Below are positions 46,930 through 56,274 of a DNA stretch of 64,000 nucleotides, in pieces (position 1 is the first letter of the stretch; each line of letters starts with the position of its first letter). The stretch is from the NCBI RefSeq assembly GCF_000442315.1, contig NZ_KE557322.1:274447-338446 (forward strand), read 5' to 3'. Position numbers and translations under genes: made by a program. The notes below the pieces were generated by a model that did no database searches, was not told the DNA's origin, and worked only from the letters and a program-made list of their open reading frames with translations. Source of the DNA: Rubellimicrobium thermophilum DSM 16684. Lineage in GTDB: Bacteria; Pseudomonadota; Alphaproteobacteria; Rhodobacterales; Rhodobacteraceae.

Positions 46930-47622
46930 ATGACCGACGTGACCTCTGCCCCCGCCCTCAACATCGTGCTTCTCGGCCCGCCCGCTGCCGGCAAGGGGAC
47001 GCAGGCCCGGCGGCTCGTGGAGGATTGGGGAATGGTCCAGCTCTCCACGGGCGACATGTTGCGCGCGGCCCGCTCCTCCGGGACCGAAGTCGGCCGGCGT
47101 GTGGCCGAGGTGATGGATCGCGGGCATCTGGTGACGGACGGGATCGTGATCGATCTGATCCGCGAGCGTCTGGGCCAGGGCGGTGCACGGGGTGGTTTCA
47201 TCTTCGACGGCTTTCCCCGCACCCTGGCCCAGGCGGATGCGCTGGAGGAGGCGCTGAGGGAGATGGGGATGCGGCTTGATGCCGCAGTCGAGTTCCGGGT
47301 GGATGACGAGGCGCTGGTGGAGCGGATCTCCGGGCGGGTCACCTGCGCGGCATGCGGCGAGGTCTATCATGACCGCACCCGCCCCATCCCGGCCGATGGC
47401 CGCTGCGTCCGCTGCGGAGGCACGGAATTCACGCGGCGCGCCGACGACAATGCCGAATCGCTGCGCACGCGTCTCTTTGCCTATTACAAGCAGACGGCGC
47501 CGCTCATCGGCTATTATCACTGCAAGGGCATCCTGCGGCCTGTGGACGGCATGGGCGGGGTCGAGGATGTCGCCCGGGCCGTGGCGGCCACACTGCGCCT
47601 GCCTGCTGCGGCAGGGGCTTGA
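46930..47622 (+). CDS. adk: Adenylate kinase
   Basis: The enzyme interconverts ATP + AMP and 2 ADP. It has the P-loop [15 protein letters not shown], the AMP-site motif STGDMLRAA and [12 protein letters not shown], and a zinc-type LID with four cysteines ([20 protein letters not shown]). ATG 46930 gives 230 residues. A TTG at 46870 with GGAG upstream would add 20 residues just after secY; neither start has decisive evidence. Compared with relatives that begin at the LNIVLLGPP strand, there is a short N-terminal extension. Co-transcribed with secY. Confidence 0.94.
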   Translation: MTDVTSAPALNIVLLGPPAAGKGTQARRLVEDWGMVQLSTGDMLRAARSSGTEVGRRVAEVMDRGHLVTDGIVIDLIRERLGQGGARGGFIFDGFPRTLAQADALEEALREMGMRLDAAVEFRVDDEALVERISGRVTCAACGEVYHDRTRPIPADGRCVRCGGTEFTRRADDNAESLRTRLFAYYKQTAPLIGYYHCKGILRPVDGMGGVEDVARAVAATLRLPAAAGA

Positions 47623-47754
47623 CGGCGCCGGGACACTCTCCTAGGACGCCCCATCCCAGCCGGGAATCGCCGGTCGTGGGCCTGTCGCTTGTGGCGGTGC
47701 CCCGGCCAGACCACCTCCGTGTGCCGCTTCCCGTCCGGGGGGGCGGCGGTTGTG

Positions 47755-47780
47755 AAAAAAGGCTCCGGGATTACGGAGCC
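47755..47780 (-). terminator. Terminator-like hairpin in antisense orientation before rpsM
   Basis: On the minus strand GGCTCCG-TAATCC-CGGAGCC (47780-47761) is followed by TTTTTT (47760-47755), a textbook intrinsic terminator. On the plus strand the same element is an A6-preceded hairpin in the rpsM leader, 20 bases before its ATG. No minus-strand gene lies upstream. Confidence 0.7.
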
Positions 47781-47800
47781 GCAACAGAAGGACCACCCAC

Positions 47801-48169
47801 GTGGCACGTATCGCCGGGGTCAACATCCCGACCAAGAAGAGGGTTCCGATCGCCCTCACCTACATCCACGGCATCGGACCGGCCTCTGCCCGGGAGATCT
47901 GCGAGAAGGTCGGTATCGAGCCGTCCCGCCGCGTGGACGCGCTGACCGATGCAGAGATCCTCGCGATCCGCGAGCATATCGACGCCAACTACATCGTCGA
48001 GGGCGATCTGCGCCGCGAGACGACGATGAACATCAAGCGGCTGATGGATCTGGGCTGCTATCGCGGCCTGCGCCACCGCCGCAACCTGCCGGTCCGCGGA
48101 CAGCGCACCCATACCAATGCCCGCACCCGCAAGGGCCCCGCGAAGCCGATCGCCGGCAAGAAGAAGTGA
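47801..48169 (+). CDS. rpsM: 30S ribosomal protein S13
   Basis: The 122-residue S13 protein [40 protein letters not shown] with the C-terminal [20 protein letters not shown] contacts the P-site tRNA and 50S. It opens the alpha-operon part (rpsM-rpsK-rpoA-rplQ) after a 178-base spacer that contains a hairpin. Nine bases separate it from rpsK. Full length. Confidence 0.98.
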   Translation: MARIAGVNIPTKKRVPIALTYIHGIGPASAREICEKVGIEPSRRVDALTDAEILAIREHIDANYIVEGDLRRETTMNIKRLMDLGCYRGLRHRRNLPVRGQRTHTNARTRKGPAKPIAGKKK

Positions 48170-48178
48170 GGCTGACCC

Positions 48179-48571
48179 ATGGCTCGTGAAACCCGCCGCG
48201 GCGGCAAGAAGAAGGTCTCGAAGAACATCGCTGCCGGCGTGGCGCATGTGAACTCGTCCTTCAACAACACCAAGATCCTGATTTCGGACGTGCAGGGCAA
48301 CGCCATCGCCTGGTCGAGCGCGGGCACGATGGGCTTCAAGGGCTCGCGCAAGTCCACCCCTTATGCCGCGCAGATGGCTGCCGAGGATGCCGGTCGCAAG
48401 GCGCAGGAGCACGGCGTCAAGACCCTCGAGGTCGAGGTCCAGGGCCCTGGCTCGGGCCGCGAATCGGCGCTGCGGGCGCTGGCTGCGGTCGGCTTTACCA
48501 TCACCTCGATTCGCGACGTGACGCCGATCGCGCATAACGGCTGCCGTCCGCCGAAGCGCCGCCGCGTCTGA
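48179..48571 (+). CDS. rpsK: 30S ribosomal protein S11
   Basis: The 130-residue S11 protein [20 protein letters not shown] with [20 protein letters not shown] and the C-terminal [16 protein letters not shown] forms part of the mRNA exit platform. It is nine bases after rpsM; a 121-base spacer leads to rpoA. In this cluster rpsD (S4) is absent, as usual in alphaproteobacteria. Confidence 0.98.
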   Translation: MARETRRGGKKKVSKNIAAGVAHVNSSFNNTKILISDVQGNAIAWSSAGTMGFKGSRKSTPYAAQMAAEDAGRKAQEHGVKTLEVEVQGPGSGRESALRALAAVGFTITSIRDVTPIAHNGCRPPKRRRV

Positions 48572-48692
48572 GGCTGTTCCGTCATCCGGGCGGGGCTGCG
48601 CATCCGCGCGGCCCCGCTTCGCCGTCATCTAGCTCAACCTCGGGAGTGGAGCCTTGTTGGACATGAAGGGCACCGCGCGAATGGAGGGACGC

Positions 48693-49709
48693 ATGATCCA
48701 CAAGAACTGGTCCGACCTGATCAAGCCCCAGCAGCTTGAGGTTCGGCCCGGCGACGACCCCAGGCGGCAGGCGACGCTGATCGCCGAGCCGCTCGAGCGC
48801 GGCTTCGGCCTCACGCTTGGCAATGCGTTGCGCCGGGTGCTGCTCTCCTCGCTTCAGGGTGCGGCGATCACGGCCGTCCAGATCGATGGTGTCCTGCACG
48901 AATTCTCCTCGGTCGCCGGTGTGCGCGAGGACGTGACCGATATCGTCCTGAACCTCAAGGGCGTGGCTCTCCGCATGGATGTGGAGGGGCCGAAGCGTCT
49001 GACGGTGCAGGCCAAGGGGCCGGGCGTGGTGACCGCTGGCGATATCAGCGAAACCGCGGGGATCGAGATCCTCAACAAGGATCATGTGATCTGCCATCTC
49101 GACGAGGGGGCGCAGCTCTACATGGAGCTGACGGTGCGGACCGGGAAGGGCTATGTCCCCGCCGACCGCAACAAGCCCGAGGATGCGCCGATCGGCCTCA
49201 TCGCCATCGACGCCATCTATTCGCCGGTCAAGAAGGTCAGCTATGACGTCCAGCCCACCCGCGAAGGGCAGGTGCTCGACTATGACAAGCTGACCATGAA
49301 GATCGAGACCGACGGATCGGTCACGCCCGATGATGCGGTCGCCTATGCCGCCCGCATCCTGCAGGATCAGCTCTCGATCTTCCTCAATTTCGAAGAGCCC
49401 GAGACGACTTCGGCCGGCTCGCTCGAGGATGGTCTGGAGTTCAATCCGCTTCTGCTCAAGAAGGTGGACGAGCTGGAGCTCTCGGTCCGTTCGGCCAACT
49501 GCCTCAAGAACGACAACATCGTCTATATCGGCGATCTCATCCAGAAGACCGAGGCGGAGATGCTCCGCACGCCCAATTTCGGGCGCAAGTCGCTCAACGA
49601 GATCAAGGAAGTCCTCTCCAGCATGGGGCTCCATCTGGGCATGGAGGTCGAGAACTGGCCGCCGGACAACATCGAGGAACTGGCCAAGAAGTTCGAGGAC
49701 CAGTTCTGA
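48693..49709 (+). CDS. rpoA: DNA-directed RNA polymerase subunit alpha
   Basis: The 338-residue protein starts [20 protein letters not shown]. The N-terminal dimerisation domain has [20 protein letters not shown]. The C-terminal domain (from about residue 250) has [20 protein letters not shown] and the helix-hairpin-helix [14 protein letters not shown] that binds UP elements and activators. GGAGGG (48683-48688) precedes ATG 48693. In-frame TTG/ATG codons at 48654-48681 would lengthen it but lack family support. Full length. Confidence 0.98.
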   Translation: MIHKNWSDLIKPQQLEVRPGDDPRRQATLIAEPLERGFGLTLGNALRRVLLSSLQGAAITAVQIDGVLHEFSSVAGVREDVTDIVLNLKGVALRMDVEGPKRLTVQAKGPGVVTAGDISETAGIEILNKDHVICHLDEGAQLYMELTVRTGKGYVPADRNKPEDAPIGLIAIDAIYSPVKKVSYDVQPTREGQVLDYDKLTMKIETDGSVTPDDAVAYAARILQDQLSIFLNFEEPETTSAGSLEDGLEFNPLLLKKVDELELSVRSANCLKNDNIVYIGDLIQKTEAEMLRTPNFGRKSLNEIKEVLSSMGLHLGMEVENWPPDNIEELAKKFEDQF

Positions 49710-49817
49710 GGCTCAGGCCGCCCTGCGCGGCCTGAGGGCCCGGGCGCGGCTTTCGGCCTCGCCCCAAGGTGAGCCGGCCCACAGAGGCCGGCCGGACAAA
49801 GCACAAAGGAGATCCGG

Positions 49818-50237
49818 ATGAACCACGGCAATGGCTATCGCAAGCTGAACCGCACCCATGAGCATCGCCAGGCGATGCTGGCCAACATGGCCGGTGCGCT
49901 CATCGAGCATGAACAGATCAAGACGACGCTGCCCAAGGCCAAGGAGCTGAAGCGCGTCATCGACAAGCTCATCACCCTGGGCAAGCGCGGCGATCTGCAT
50001 GCCCGCCGTCTTGCGGCGGCGCAGCTCAAGGAGCCCCGTCATGTGTCCAAGCTCTTTGCCGTGCTGGGGCCCCGCTACCAGGAACGGCAGGGCGGCTACT
50101 GCCGGGTGCTGAAGGCCGGTTTCCGCTATGGCGACATGGCCCCCATGGCGATCATCGAGCTTGTGGACCGTGATCCGGAGGCCAAGGGGAAGGCCGACCG
50201 CGAAAGGCTGGCGGCGCAGGAGGCGGCTGCCTCCTGA
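49818..50237 (+). CDS. rplQ: 50S ribosomal protein L17
   Basis: The 139-residue L17 protein [40 protein letters not shown] and the C-terminal [20 protein letters not shown] lies near the tunnel exit. AAGGAG precedes the ATG. It is the last gene of the S10-spc-alpha cluster, followed 42 bases later by a strong intrinsic terminator. Normal length. Confidence 0.98.
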   Translation: MNHGNGYRKLNRTHEHRQAMLANMAGALIEHEQIKTTLPKAKELKRVIDKLITLGKRGDLHARRLAAAQLKEPRHVSKLFAVLGPRYQERQGGYCRVLKAGFRYGDMAPMAIIELVDRDPEAKGKADRERLAAQEAAAS

Positions 50238-50279
50238 TCGGGCCATCGGCCCACCTCGCAAGAGCGGCAGCGACAGACA

Positions 50280-50315
50280 GGCCCCGCCCGCAAGGAGGCG
50301 GGGCCTTCTTCTTTC
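50280..50315 (+). terminator. Rho-independent terminator ending the ribosomal protein cluster
   Basis: GGCCCCGCC (50280-50288) pairs perfectly with GGCGGGGCC (50297-50305) over an eight-base loop and is followed by TTCTTCTTTC. It closes the rplQ transcript before the luxR gene. Confidence 0.93.
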
Positions 50316-50322
50316 CCTTGGG

Positions 50323-50371
50323 GCAGGAAAACTGTCCCAAAAGGCAGGTTGACACATTCCTGCAACGCTTC
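50323..50371 (+). promoter_or_regulatory. Candidate luxR promoter with lux-box-like dyad
   Basis: An imperfect dyad CTGTCC-CAAAA-GGCAG (50332-50347) ends one base before a perfect -35 hexamer TTGACA (50349-50354). This is where a lux box would overlap a regulated promoter; the -10 is weak (GGGATT around 50372). A second, perfect inverted repeat GCAGGAA/TTCCTGC (50323-50329, 50357-50363) brackets it. Confidence 0.4.
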
Positions 50372-50449
50372 GGGATTTGGCATGATTCCGCCTCAATCCT
50401 GCCGCAATCCTGCGTTGACCGCGCCGCCCGCGTTGCGCGAGATGGAGCC

Positions 50450-51061
50450 ATGTCGCTCCAGTCCCACATCGACCTGCATACCCGCAAGCTCGCCAGGCTG
50501 GCGCCGGGCGGCTTCTTCTTCGCGCTGCATATCCGCTTTGCGCTGCCGCTCATCAATATCGTGACCTACCCCCAGGGCTGGACGGACCGTTATACCGAAC
50601 AGGCCTATGCCCTGCGCGACCCCATCATCGCCTGGGGCTTTTCCACGACCGGCACGACGCGCTGGAGCGAGATCGCCATCCCCGACCCCTTCGGCATCCT
50701 CCGGCAGGCGCAGGAGTACGGCATGGTCTACGGGCTGGCCGTCTCCTGCGGGCCGATCAAGTCCCGCACCATCGCTTCGGCGGCCCGCGACGACAGGGAA
50801 TTCACGGATGCCGAGATCGCTGCCTTTGCCGAAGTGATCGAGGATCTGCACCGCATCACCGATCCGCCCGATTCGCTGACCCCGGCCCAGATCGAGGCGC
50901 TGCGCCTGATCGCCCAGGGCGACCGTTATGCCGCCGCGGCGGCCAAGCTCGGCATTTCCGAAAGCGCGCTCAAGGCCCGTCTGGCCTCGGCCCGGGCCGC
51001 GCTGCTTGCCCGGACCACGACAGAGGCCATCCAGCGGGCGCGGGACTACCGGCTGATCTGA
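50450..51061 (+). CDS. LuxR family autoinducer-binding transcriptional regulator
   Basis: The 203-residue protein has an N-terminal acyl-homoserine-lactone pocket with the conserved aromatic/Asp-Pro series Trp44, Tyr48, Tyr53, Asp57-Pro58 (YPQGWTDRYTEQAYALRDPI). The C-terminal LuxR helix-turn-helix starts at about residue 142 (SLTPAQIEALRLIAQGD, KLGISESALKARLASARAAL). It is somewhat shorter than classical LuxR (about 240). ATG 50450 is the best start; in-frame codons upstream overlap the promoter region. It lies 47 bases upstream of the luxI-type gene on the same strand, so the pair is a likely cognate quorum-sensing circuit. Confidence 0.92.
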   Translation: MSLQSHIDLHTRKLARLAPGGFFFALHIRFALPLINIVTYPQGWTDRYTEQAYALRDPIIAWGFSTTGTTRWSEIAIPDPFGILRQAQEYGMVYGLAVSCGPIKSRTIASAARDDREFTDAEIAAFAEVIEDLHRITDPPDSLTPAQIEALRLIAQGDRYAAAAAKLGISESALKARLASARAALLARTTTEAIQRARDYRLI

Positions 51062-51108
51062 GTTCCCCGGACCGGGGGGGTCCGGGCTTTTCCAGGAGTG
51101 ACGACCCC

Positions 51109-51699
51109 ATGCAGAGCACGACGCTGTCCTTCGCCAACATGCACAACCATGGCGAGTTGCTTGCGAATATCCTTCGCGCCCGGCGGGAAAGCTTCATCCT
51201 CCGCAACCGCTGGGACCTGCCCGAGACCATGGGCATGGAATTCGATCAGTACGACACGCCCCAGTCGCGCTGGCTGGCGGTTCATGACGGCGCCGGCTCG
51301 GTCCTGGCGGGGGTCCGCCTGACCCCCACCACGGCGCGCTGCGGGATCTATTCCTACATGATCCGCGATGCGCAGAGGGGGCTGCTGGCCTCGATCCCCG
51401 CGGATCTCCTCTTCGAGGAAGCGCCTGTGGCCGAGGGCGTGTGGGAGGTCACGCGCGGATTCGTCTCGGCCCATGTCCCCGCCGCGATTCGTCACAAGGT
51501 GCGCCTGCGGCTGGTCCTGCAGATGCAGCGCACCGCGCGGGAAGAGGGAATCCGTCGGATGCTGGCGCTGCTGCCCGTGGGATGGCACCGCTGGGCCCGG
51601 CGCTGCGCCCTCGAGATGACGGCGGCCGGGCGCGAGATGGACATGGGCGGCATCCTGTATCAGGCGGTGTGGATCGACTTCTCGAGCCAGATGCACTGA
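51109..51699 (+). CDS. Acyl-homoserine-lactone synthase (LuxI family)
   Basis: The 196-residue enzyme makes N-acyl-homoserine lactones from SAM and acyl-ACP. The hallmark residues of the family can be placed: the Arg25/Arg26 region with Phe29 and Trp35 (LRARRESFILRNRWDL), Asp46 and Asp49 (EFDQYDTPQSRW), Arg70 (GVRLTPT), and Glu113/Arg116 (WEVTRGFV). CAGGAG precedes the ATG at a suitable distance. The acyl specificity cannot be read. It lies directly downstream of the luxR-type gene and 37 bases upstream of rarA. Confidence 0.92.
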   Translation: MQSTTLSFANMHNHGELLANILRARRESFILRNRWDLPETMGMEFDQYDTPQSRWLAVHDGAGSVLAGVRLTPTTARCGIYSYMIRDAQRGLLASIPADLLFEEAPVAEGVWEVTRGFVSAHVPAAIRHKVRLRLVLQMQRTAREEGIRRMLALLPVGWHRWARRCALEMTAAGREMDMGGILYQAVWIDFSSQMH

Positions 51700-51736
51700 T
51701 CTTCCGCGGCGCATCGCGGCAGGATAGGGTCGGCCC

Positions 51737-53077
51737 ATGGCCGACCTCTTCGATCTTGCCGCCCCGATGCCCGATCCGGCGCCGCGTCCGCTGGCGGACC
51801 GGCTGCGGCCGGTGCGCCTGTCGGAGGTCGTGGGGCAGGATCATCTGCTCGGTCCCGATGGTCCGGTGGGGGCGATGCTGCGGGCCGGGCGGCTGTCCTC
51901 GCTGATCCTCTGGGGGCCGCCGGGCGTCGGCAAGACCACGATCGCGCGTCTGCTCGCCCAGGAGACCGATCTGCGCTTCGAGCAGATCAGCGCGATCTTC
52001 ACCGGCGTGCCCGAGCTGCGGAAGGTCTTCGATGCGGCCCGTCTGGCCCGCCGGCAGGGGCAGGGAACCCTGCTTTTCGTGGACGAGATCCACCGCTTCA
52101 ACAAGGCGCAGCAGGACGGGTTCCTGCCCGTCATGGAGGATGGCACCATCATCCTGGTGGGGGCCACGACCGAGAACCCCTCCTTCGAGCTCAATGCCGC
52201 CCTGCTGTCGCGCGCGCAGGTGGTCACGCTGCGGCGGCTCGATCCGGCCGATCTCGAACGGCTCGCCCAGCGGGCGGAGAAGGCGCTGGGTCACCCCCTG
52301 CCGCTGCAGCCCGAAGCGCGCGAGGCGCTGATCGCCATGGCCGACGGAGACGGGCGGGCGCTGCTGAACCTGATCGAGCAGATCGACGGCTGGCAGGCGA
52401 AACAGCCGCTCGATGCGGCGGCGCTCTCGGCCCGGCTCCGCCGTCGGGCCGCGCTCTATGACAAGAGCGGGGACGGGCATTACAACCTCATCTCCGCGCT
52501 GCACAAGTCCGTGCGGGGATCGGATCCCGATGCGGCGCTCTACTGGTTCGCCCGCATGCTCGAGGGGGGCGAGGATCCCCGCTATCTCGCCCGCCGCATC
52601 ACCCGCATGGCGGTCGAGGATATCGGCCTTGCCGATCCGCAGGCGCAGGGGATCTGCCTGGCTGCCTGGGAGACCTATGAGCGGCTCGGAAGCCCCGAAG
52701 GGGAGCTGGCCCTCGCCCAGGCGGTGGTCCATCTCGCCCTCGCGCCCAAGTCCAATGCGACCTATGTCGCCTACAAGGCCGCGCGCGAAGCGGCGCGGCG
52801 CACCGGCTCGCTCCCCCCGCCGGCCCATATCCTGAATGCGCCCACGCGGCTGATGAAGGAACAGGGCTATGGCGCGGGTTATGAATACGACCACGATGCC
52901 GAAGATGCCTTCTCCGGACAGGACTACTTCCCCGAGGGGATGAAGCGGGGGGTCTATTATGTTCCGGTGGACCGGGGCTTCGAGCGGGAGCTGCGCAAGC
53001 GCGTCGAGTTCTTTGCGGGACTGCGCGCGAAACGCCGCAGGGAGCGTGAGGCCGGCGGCAGGGGCGGCCGAGGTTGA
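51737..53077 (+). CDS. rarA: Replication-associated recombination protein A
   Basis: This 446-residue AAA+ ATPase (MgsA/RarA) acts at stalled replication forks. It has LRPVRLSEVVGQDHLLGPDG, Walker A GPPGVGKT, Walker B LLFVDEIHRFN, sensor 1 GATTENPSFELNAALLSR, and the C-terminal tetramerisation region with EDIGLADPQA and YVAYKAAREAARR. Normal length. The last residues are a Gly/Arg tail. It lies 37 bases after the luxI-type gene and may be partly co-transcribed with it, but has no functional link to quorum sensing. Confidence 0.95.
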   Translation: MADLFDLAAPMPDPAPRPLADRLRPVRLSEVVGQDHLLGPDGPVGAMLRAGRLSSLILWGPPGVGKTTIARLLAQETDLRFEQISAIFTGVPELRKVFDAARLARRQGQGTLLFVDEIHRFNKAQQDGFLPVMEDGTIILVGATTENPSFELNAALLSRAQVVTLRRLDPADLERLAQRAEKALGHPLPLQPEAREALIAMADGDGRALLNLIEQIDGWQAKQPLDAAALSARLRRRAALYDKSGDGHYNLISALHKSVRGSDPDAALYWFARMLEGGEDPRYLARRITRMAVEDIGLADPQAQGICLAAWETYERLGSPEGELALAQAVVHLALAPKSNATYVAYKAAREAARRTGSLPPPAHILNAPTRLMKEQGYGAGYEYDHDAEDAFSGQDYFPEGMKRGVYYVPVDRGFERELRKRVEFFAGLRAKRRREREAGGRGGRG

Positions 53078-53260
53078 CAGCGCGCGCCGGGGCGCCAAGA
53101 AGCATCGCATGATCCAGTCTCTTTCCCCCTGTCGCCTTGGGCAGCGCGGTCTGTGCGCCGCTGCGCCGGATCCTGCCGCGGCCCTGCCCGATGGGCGGGG
53201 ATCGGCCTGGCTGTCGCCGGCATCCTGCGGGTCGGGGCCGTGGCTGGGGAGGGGCGTGGC
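53078..53260 (+). other. Spacer between rarA and rluC, possible remnant or small gene
   Basis: In this 183-base gap an ATG at 53109 opens 51 codons (MIQSLSPCRLGQRG...). In the neighbouring frame the text becomes VALGSAVCAPLRRIL, faintly like the N-terminus of CrcB, whose gene is often here in relatives, and a third frame gives GIGLAVAGILRVGAVAG. It is too short for an intact CrcB (about 124 residues). I cannot call a gene; a degraded or mis-sequenced remnant is possible. Confidence 0.25.
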
Positions 53261-54297
53261 ATGAGCGGGGTGCAGCATCGGGTCATCGCCGCGGGCAGGG
53301 GGGGCAGCGGCTCGACCGCTGGCTGAGACGGCAGTTCCCGCATCTGACCCAGGGCGCCATCGAGCGGATGTGCCGCAAGGGGGAACTGCGCCTGGACGGG
53401 GCACGCGTCGCGCCCTCGGCCCGCGTGGAGGAGGGGCAGGATGTCCGCATTCCCCCGCTGCCGGAGGCAGACAGGCCAGCCCCCCCGCCGGACCGGCCTG
53501 GCCGCGACGATGCCGCCATGATCCAGGCCGCCGTGATCTGGAAGGACGAGCACATCATCGCCCTCAACAAGCCCGCCGGTCTGCCATCCCAGGGGGGGTC
53601 GGGACAGGGCGGGCGCCATGTGGACGGCCTCGCCCCGGCGCTGATGTTCGGCTACAAGGACCCGCCGAAGCTGGTCCACCGCCTCGACAAGGACACCTCG
53701 GGGGTGCTTCTGCTGGCCCGCACGGACCGGGTGGCGAGAAGCCTGTCCGAGGCCTTGCGGCACCGCGCCGTACGCAAGATCTACTGGGCCGCAGTTGCCG
53801 GTGTCCCCTCTCCTCGCGCCGGCACGATCCGCTATGGTCTTGTCAAGATGCCGGGCGGGCCGCGGGGCGAGGAGAAGATGCGCTGTGTCCATCCCGCGCA
53901 GATCGAGGCGACGCCAGGCGCCAAGCGGGCCGTGACCGACTATGTCACTCTCGAGAAGGCGGGCGGGCGGCTGGCCTGGGTTGCCCTGCGGCCCGTCACG
54001 GGGCGCACGCATCAGCTCCGCGCGCATCTGGCCGAGCTGGGACACCCGATCCTGGGCGATGGCAAATACGGCGGTCATGCGCAGGACAACCCCGGCGATG
54101 GCTGGGGCGCAGGGACAGGCGGCGCGCTGAGCCGCAAGCTGCACCTGCATGCCCGGACCCTGGTCTTCGAACATCCGGTGACAAAGGCCATGCTGACCCT
54201 GACCGCGCCGCTGCCCCCGCACATGGCCCAGAGCTGGGCCTTTCTCGGCTGGGATGAGCGGGAGGCCCCGGCCGACCCCTTCGAGGACCGGGGATGA
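53261..54297 (+). CDS. rluC: RluA-family pseudouridine synthase (RluC-type, frameshifted near start)
   Basis: The enzyme converts uridines of 23S rRNA to pseudouridine. It has the S4-like N-terminal domain (LDRWLRRQFPHLTQGAIERM), the catalytic motif HRLDKDTSGVLLLAR with the active Asp, and RPVTGRTHQLRAHLAELGHPILGD. The start MSGVQHRVIAAG at 53261 leads into a seven-G run (53298-53304); adding one G joins it to QRLDRWLRRQF. The rebuilt length is about 345 residues, normal for RluC. Its stop overlaps the ATP12 gene (ATGA). The frame is clean after the break. Confidence 0.9.
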
Positions 54298-55025
54298 TCA
54301 GGGCGACGGGCAGTCCGGGCGGCTGGGCGCCGCGCCGCTTCTGGACGCATGCCGCCGTGCAGCCTCAGGGCGGGGGGTTTGCCATCCTTCTGGACGGGCG
54401 GCCGCTCCGCACCCCGGGGCGGGCCCTGCTGCTTGTCCCGACAGAGGCCTTTGCCGAGGCCGTGGCTGCCGAATGGAACGCGCAGGGCGAGGTGCTGGAT
54501 CCCCGCAGCATGCCGGCCACGCGTCTGGCCAACACCGCCATCGACCGCGTGGCGCATCACCATGACGCCGTCGTGGAGACGGTCGCCGCCTATGGGGGGA
54601 CCGATCTGCTGTGCTACCGCGCCGAGCGCCCCTCACTGGTGGCGCGACAGCGCGAGGGATGGGATCCCGTTCTCGCCTGGGCGGCCCGCCGCTTCGGCGC
54701 CGAGCTGCGGCTGGCCGAAGGGGTGATGCCGGTGAGCCAGCCGGCCGCCTCGCTCGGGCGGCTGCGCGCCCGTGTCGCCGCGATGGATCCCTTTGCCCTC
54801 TCGGCCTTCCATGATCTGGTGACGCTCACCGGATCGCTGATCCTGGCGCTGGCAGTGGCGGAAGGACATCTGGCGCCCGAGGAAGGCTGGCGGCTGTCGC
54901 GGCTCGACGAGGAGTTCCAGGCCGAGGAATGGGGGCGCGTCGAAGAGGCCATCGAGATGGCAGGGCTGCGCGAACGTGCCTATCTTGACGCCGCGCGGCT
55001 GTGGACGCTGCTGCGCCAGGCCTGA
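54294..55025 (+). CDS. ATP12 family chaperone protein (F1-ATPase assembly)
   Basis: The 243-residue protein has the ATP12 pattern RRFWTHAAVQPQGGGFAILL, DGRPLRTPGRALLLVPTEAF, AVAAEWNAQGEVLDPRSMP-type sequence and RLANTAIDRV. In mitochondria ATP12 chaperones F1 alpha; alphaproteobacterial homologues are assumed to do likewise. It is coupled to rluC by an ATGA overlap. No F1 genes lie in this window. Full length, cytoplasmic. Confidence 0.93.
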   Translation: MIRATGSPGGWAPRRFWTHAAVQPQGGGFAILLDGRPLRTPGRALLLVPTEAFAEAVAAEWNAQGEVLDPRSMPATRLANTAIDRVAHHHDAVVETVAAYGGTDLLCYRAERPSLVARQREGWDPVLAWAARRFGAELRLAEGVMPVSQPAASLGRLRARVAAMDPFALSAFHDLVTLTGSLILALAVAEGHLAPEEGWRLSRLDEEFQAEEWGRVEEAIEMAGLRERAYLDAARLWTLLRQA

Positions 55026-55188
55026 CGCAGCGGCGCAGGAGGCACTCAAGGCTTGACCGGCGCGGCAGAATCCGCCGACAGTCCCTCTTACAGAAGCCCG
55101 GACCCCGCCCGTGCATCCTGCCGGACGGGGATCGCGGCATAACAGGAAGCCTCCCCCACGGGGCGGCGCCGAAACAGGAGGGAGACGC

Positions 55189-56202
55189 ATGAAGGCAACG
55201 ATCTGGGGCGCCGTGGCGCTTCTGGGGTTGGCAGGGGCCGCACAGGCTGCCGTTCTCGATGACGTGCGGGCGCGCGGGGTGCTCAACTGCGGCGTCAATC
55301 CCGGCCTCACCGGCTTTGCCGCGCCCGACGCCAACGGCGTCTGGCAGGGCTTCGATGTGGGTCTGTGCCGCGCCGTCGCCGCGGCGATCTTCGGCGATCC
55401 GAACGCCGTCAACTTCACGCCCCTGTCCGGCGAGACCCGCTTTACCGCGCTGGCCGCGGGCGAAGTGGACATGCTCGCGCGGAACTCGACCTGGACCTTC
55501 TCGCGCGATACCGATCTCAACCTCGATTTCGTGGCGGTCAACTATTATGACGGGCAGGGCTTCCTGGCGCCCCGCTCGCTCGGGGTCAGCTCGGCCAAGG
55601 AACTCGATGGCGCCACGGTCTGCATCCAGACCGGAACCACGACAGAGCTGAACCTCGCGGACTTCTTCCGCATCAACAACATCACCTATACGCCGGTGCC
55701 CATCGCCAATGATGCCGAGGGACGCCAGCAATATCTTGCCGGAGCCTGCGACGTCTACACGACCGATGCCTCGGGCCTGGCGGCGGCACGCGCCACCTTC
55801 GAAAATCCCGAAGAGCACGTGATCCTGCCGGAGATCATCTCCAAGGAGCCGCTGGGACCGGCTGTTCGCGAGGGCGATCAGGACTGGGCCGATCTCGTCC
55901 GCTGGGTATTCTACGCCCTCGTGACTGCCGAGGAACTGGGCATCACCTCCGCCAATGTGGCCGAGATGGCTGCCGCCCCCACCAACAATCCGGAGATCAA
56001 CCGCCTGCTTGGCACCGAGGATCAGTATGGCGCGATGATCGGCCTCGATCCGCAATGGGCCGTCAACGTCATCCGGGCCGTGGGGAACTATGGCGAGATC
56101 TTCGAGCGGCATCTGGGCCAGGGCACGCCGATCGGCCTTGCACGCGGACTCAATGCCCTGTGGACCGAAGGGGGGCTGATGTACGCCCCGCCCTTCCGCT
56201 GA
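55189..56202 (+). CDS. aapJ: General L-amino-acid ABC transporter, substrate-binding protein AapJ
   Basis: The 337-residue periplasmic binding protein of the broad-specificity Aap uptake system has a signal peptide (MKATIWGAVALLGLAGAAQA). It also has the family signature VLNCGVNPGLTGFAAPDANG, WQGFDVGLCRAVAAAIFGD, LARNSTWTFSRDTDLNLDF and the C-terminal GGLMYAPPFR. AGGAGGGAGACGC precedes ATG 55189. It is the first gene of aapJQMP. A possible promoter with CTTGAC lies at 55052-55057, but its -10 is poor. Full length and undamaged, in contrast to aapQ and aapM. Confidence 0.96.
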   Translation: MKATIWGAVALLGLAGAAQAAVLDDVRARGVLNCGVNPGLTGFAAPDANGVWQGFDVGLCRAVAAAIFGDPNAVNFTPLSGETRFTALAAGEVDMLARNSTWTFSRDTDLNLDFVAVNYYDGQGFLAPRSLGVSSAKELDGATVCIQTGTTTELNLADFFRINNITYTPVPIANDAEGRQQYLAGACDVYTTDASGLAAARATFENPEEHVILPEIISKEPLGPAVREGDQDWADLVRWVFYALVTAEELGITSANVAEMAAAPTNNPEINRLLGTEDQYGAMIGLDPQWAVNVIRAVGNYGEIFERHLGQGTPIGLARGLNALWTEGGLMYAPPFR

Positions 56203-56274
56203 TCCTCTGACCGGAGGCGCCCCGGCGGGCGCCTCCGCCTTCACAGCAAGATGGGCAGGACGGGGCCAGGACAC

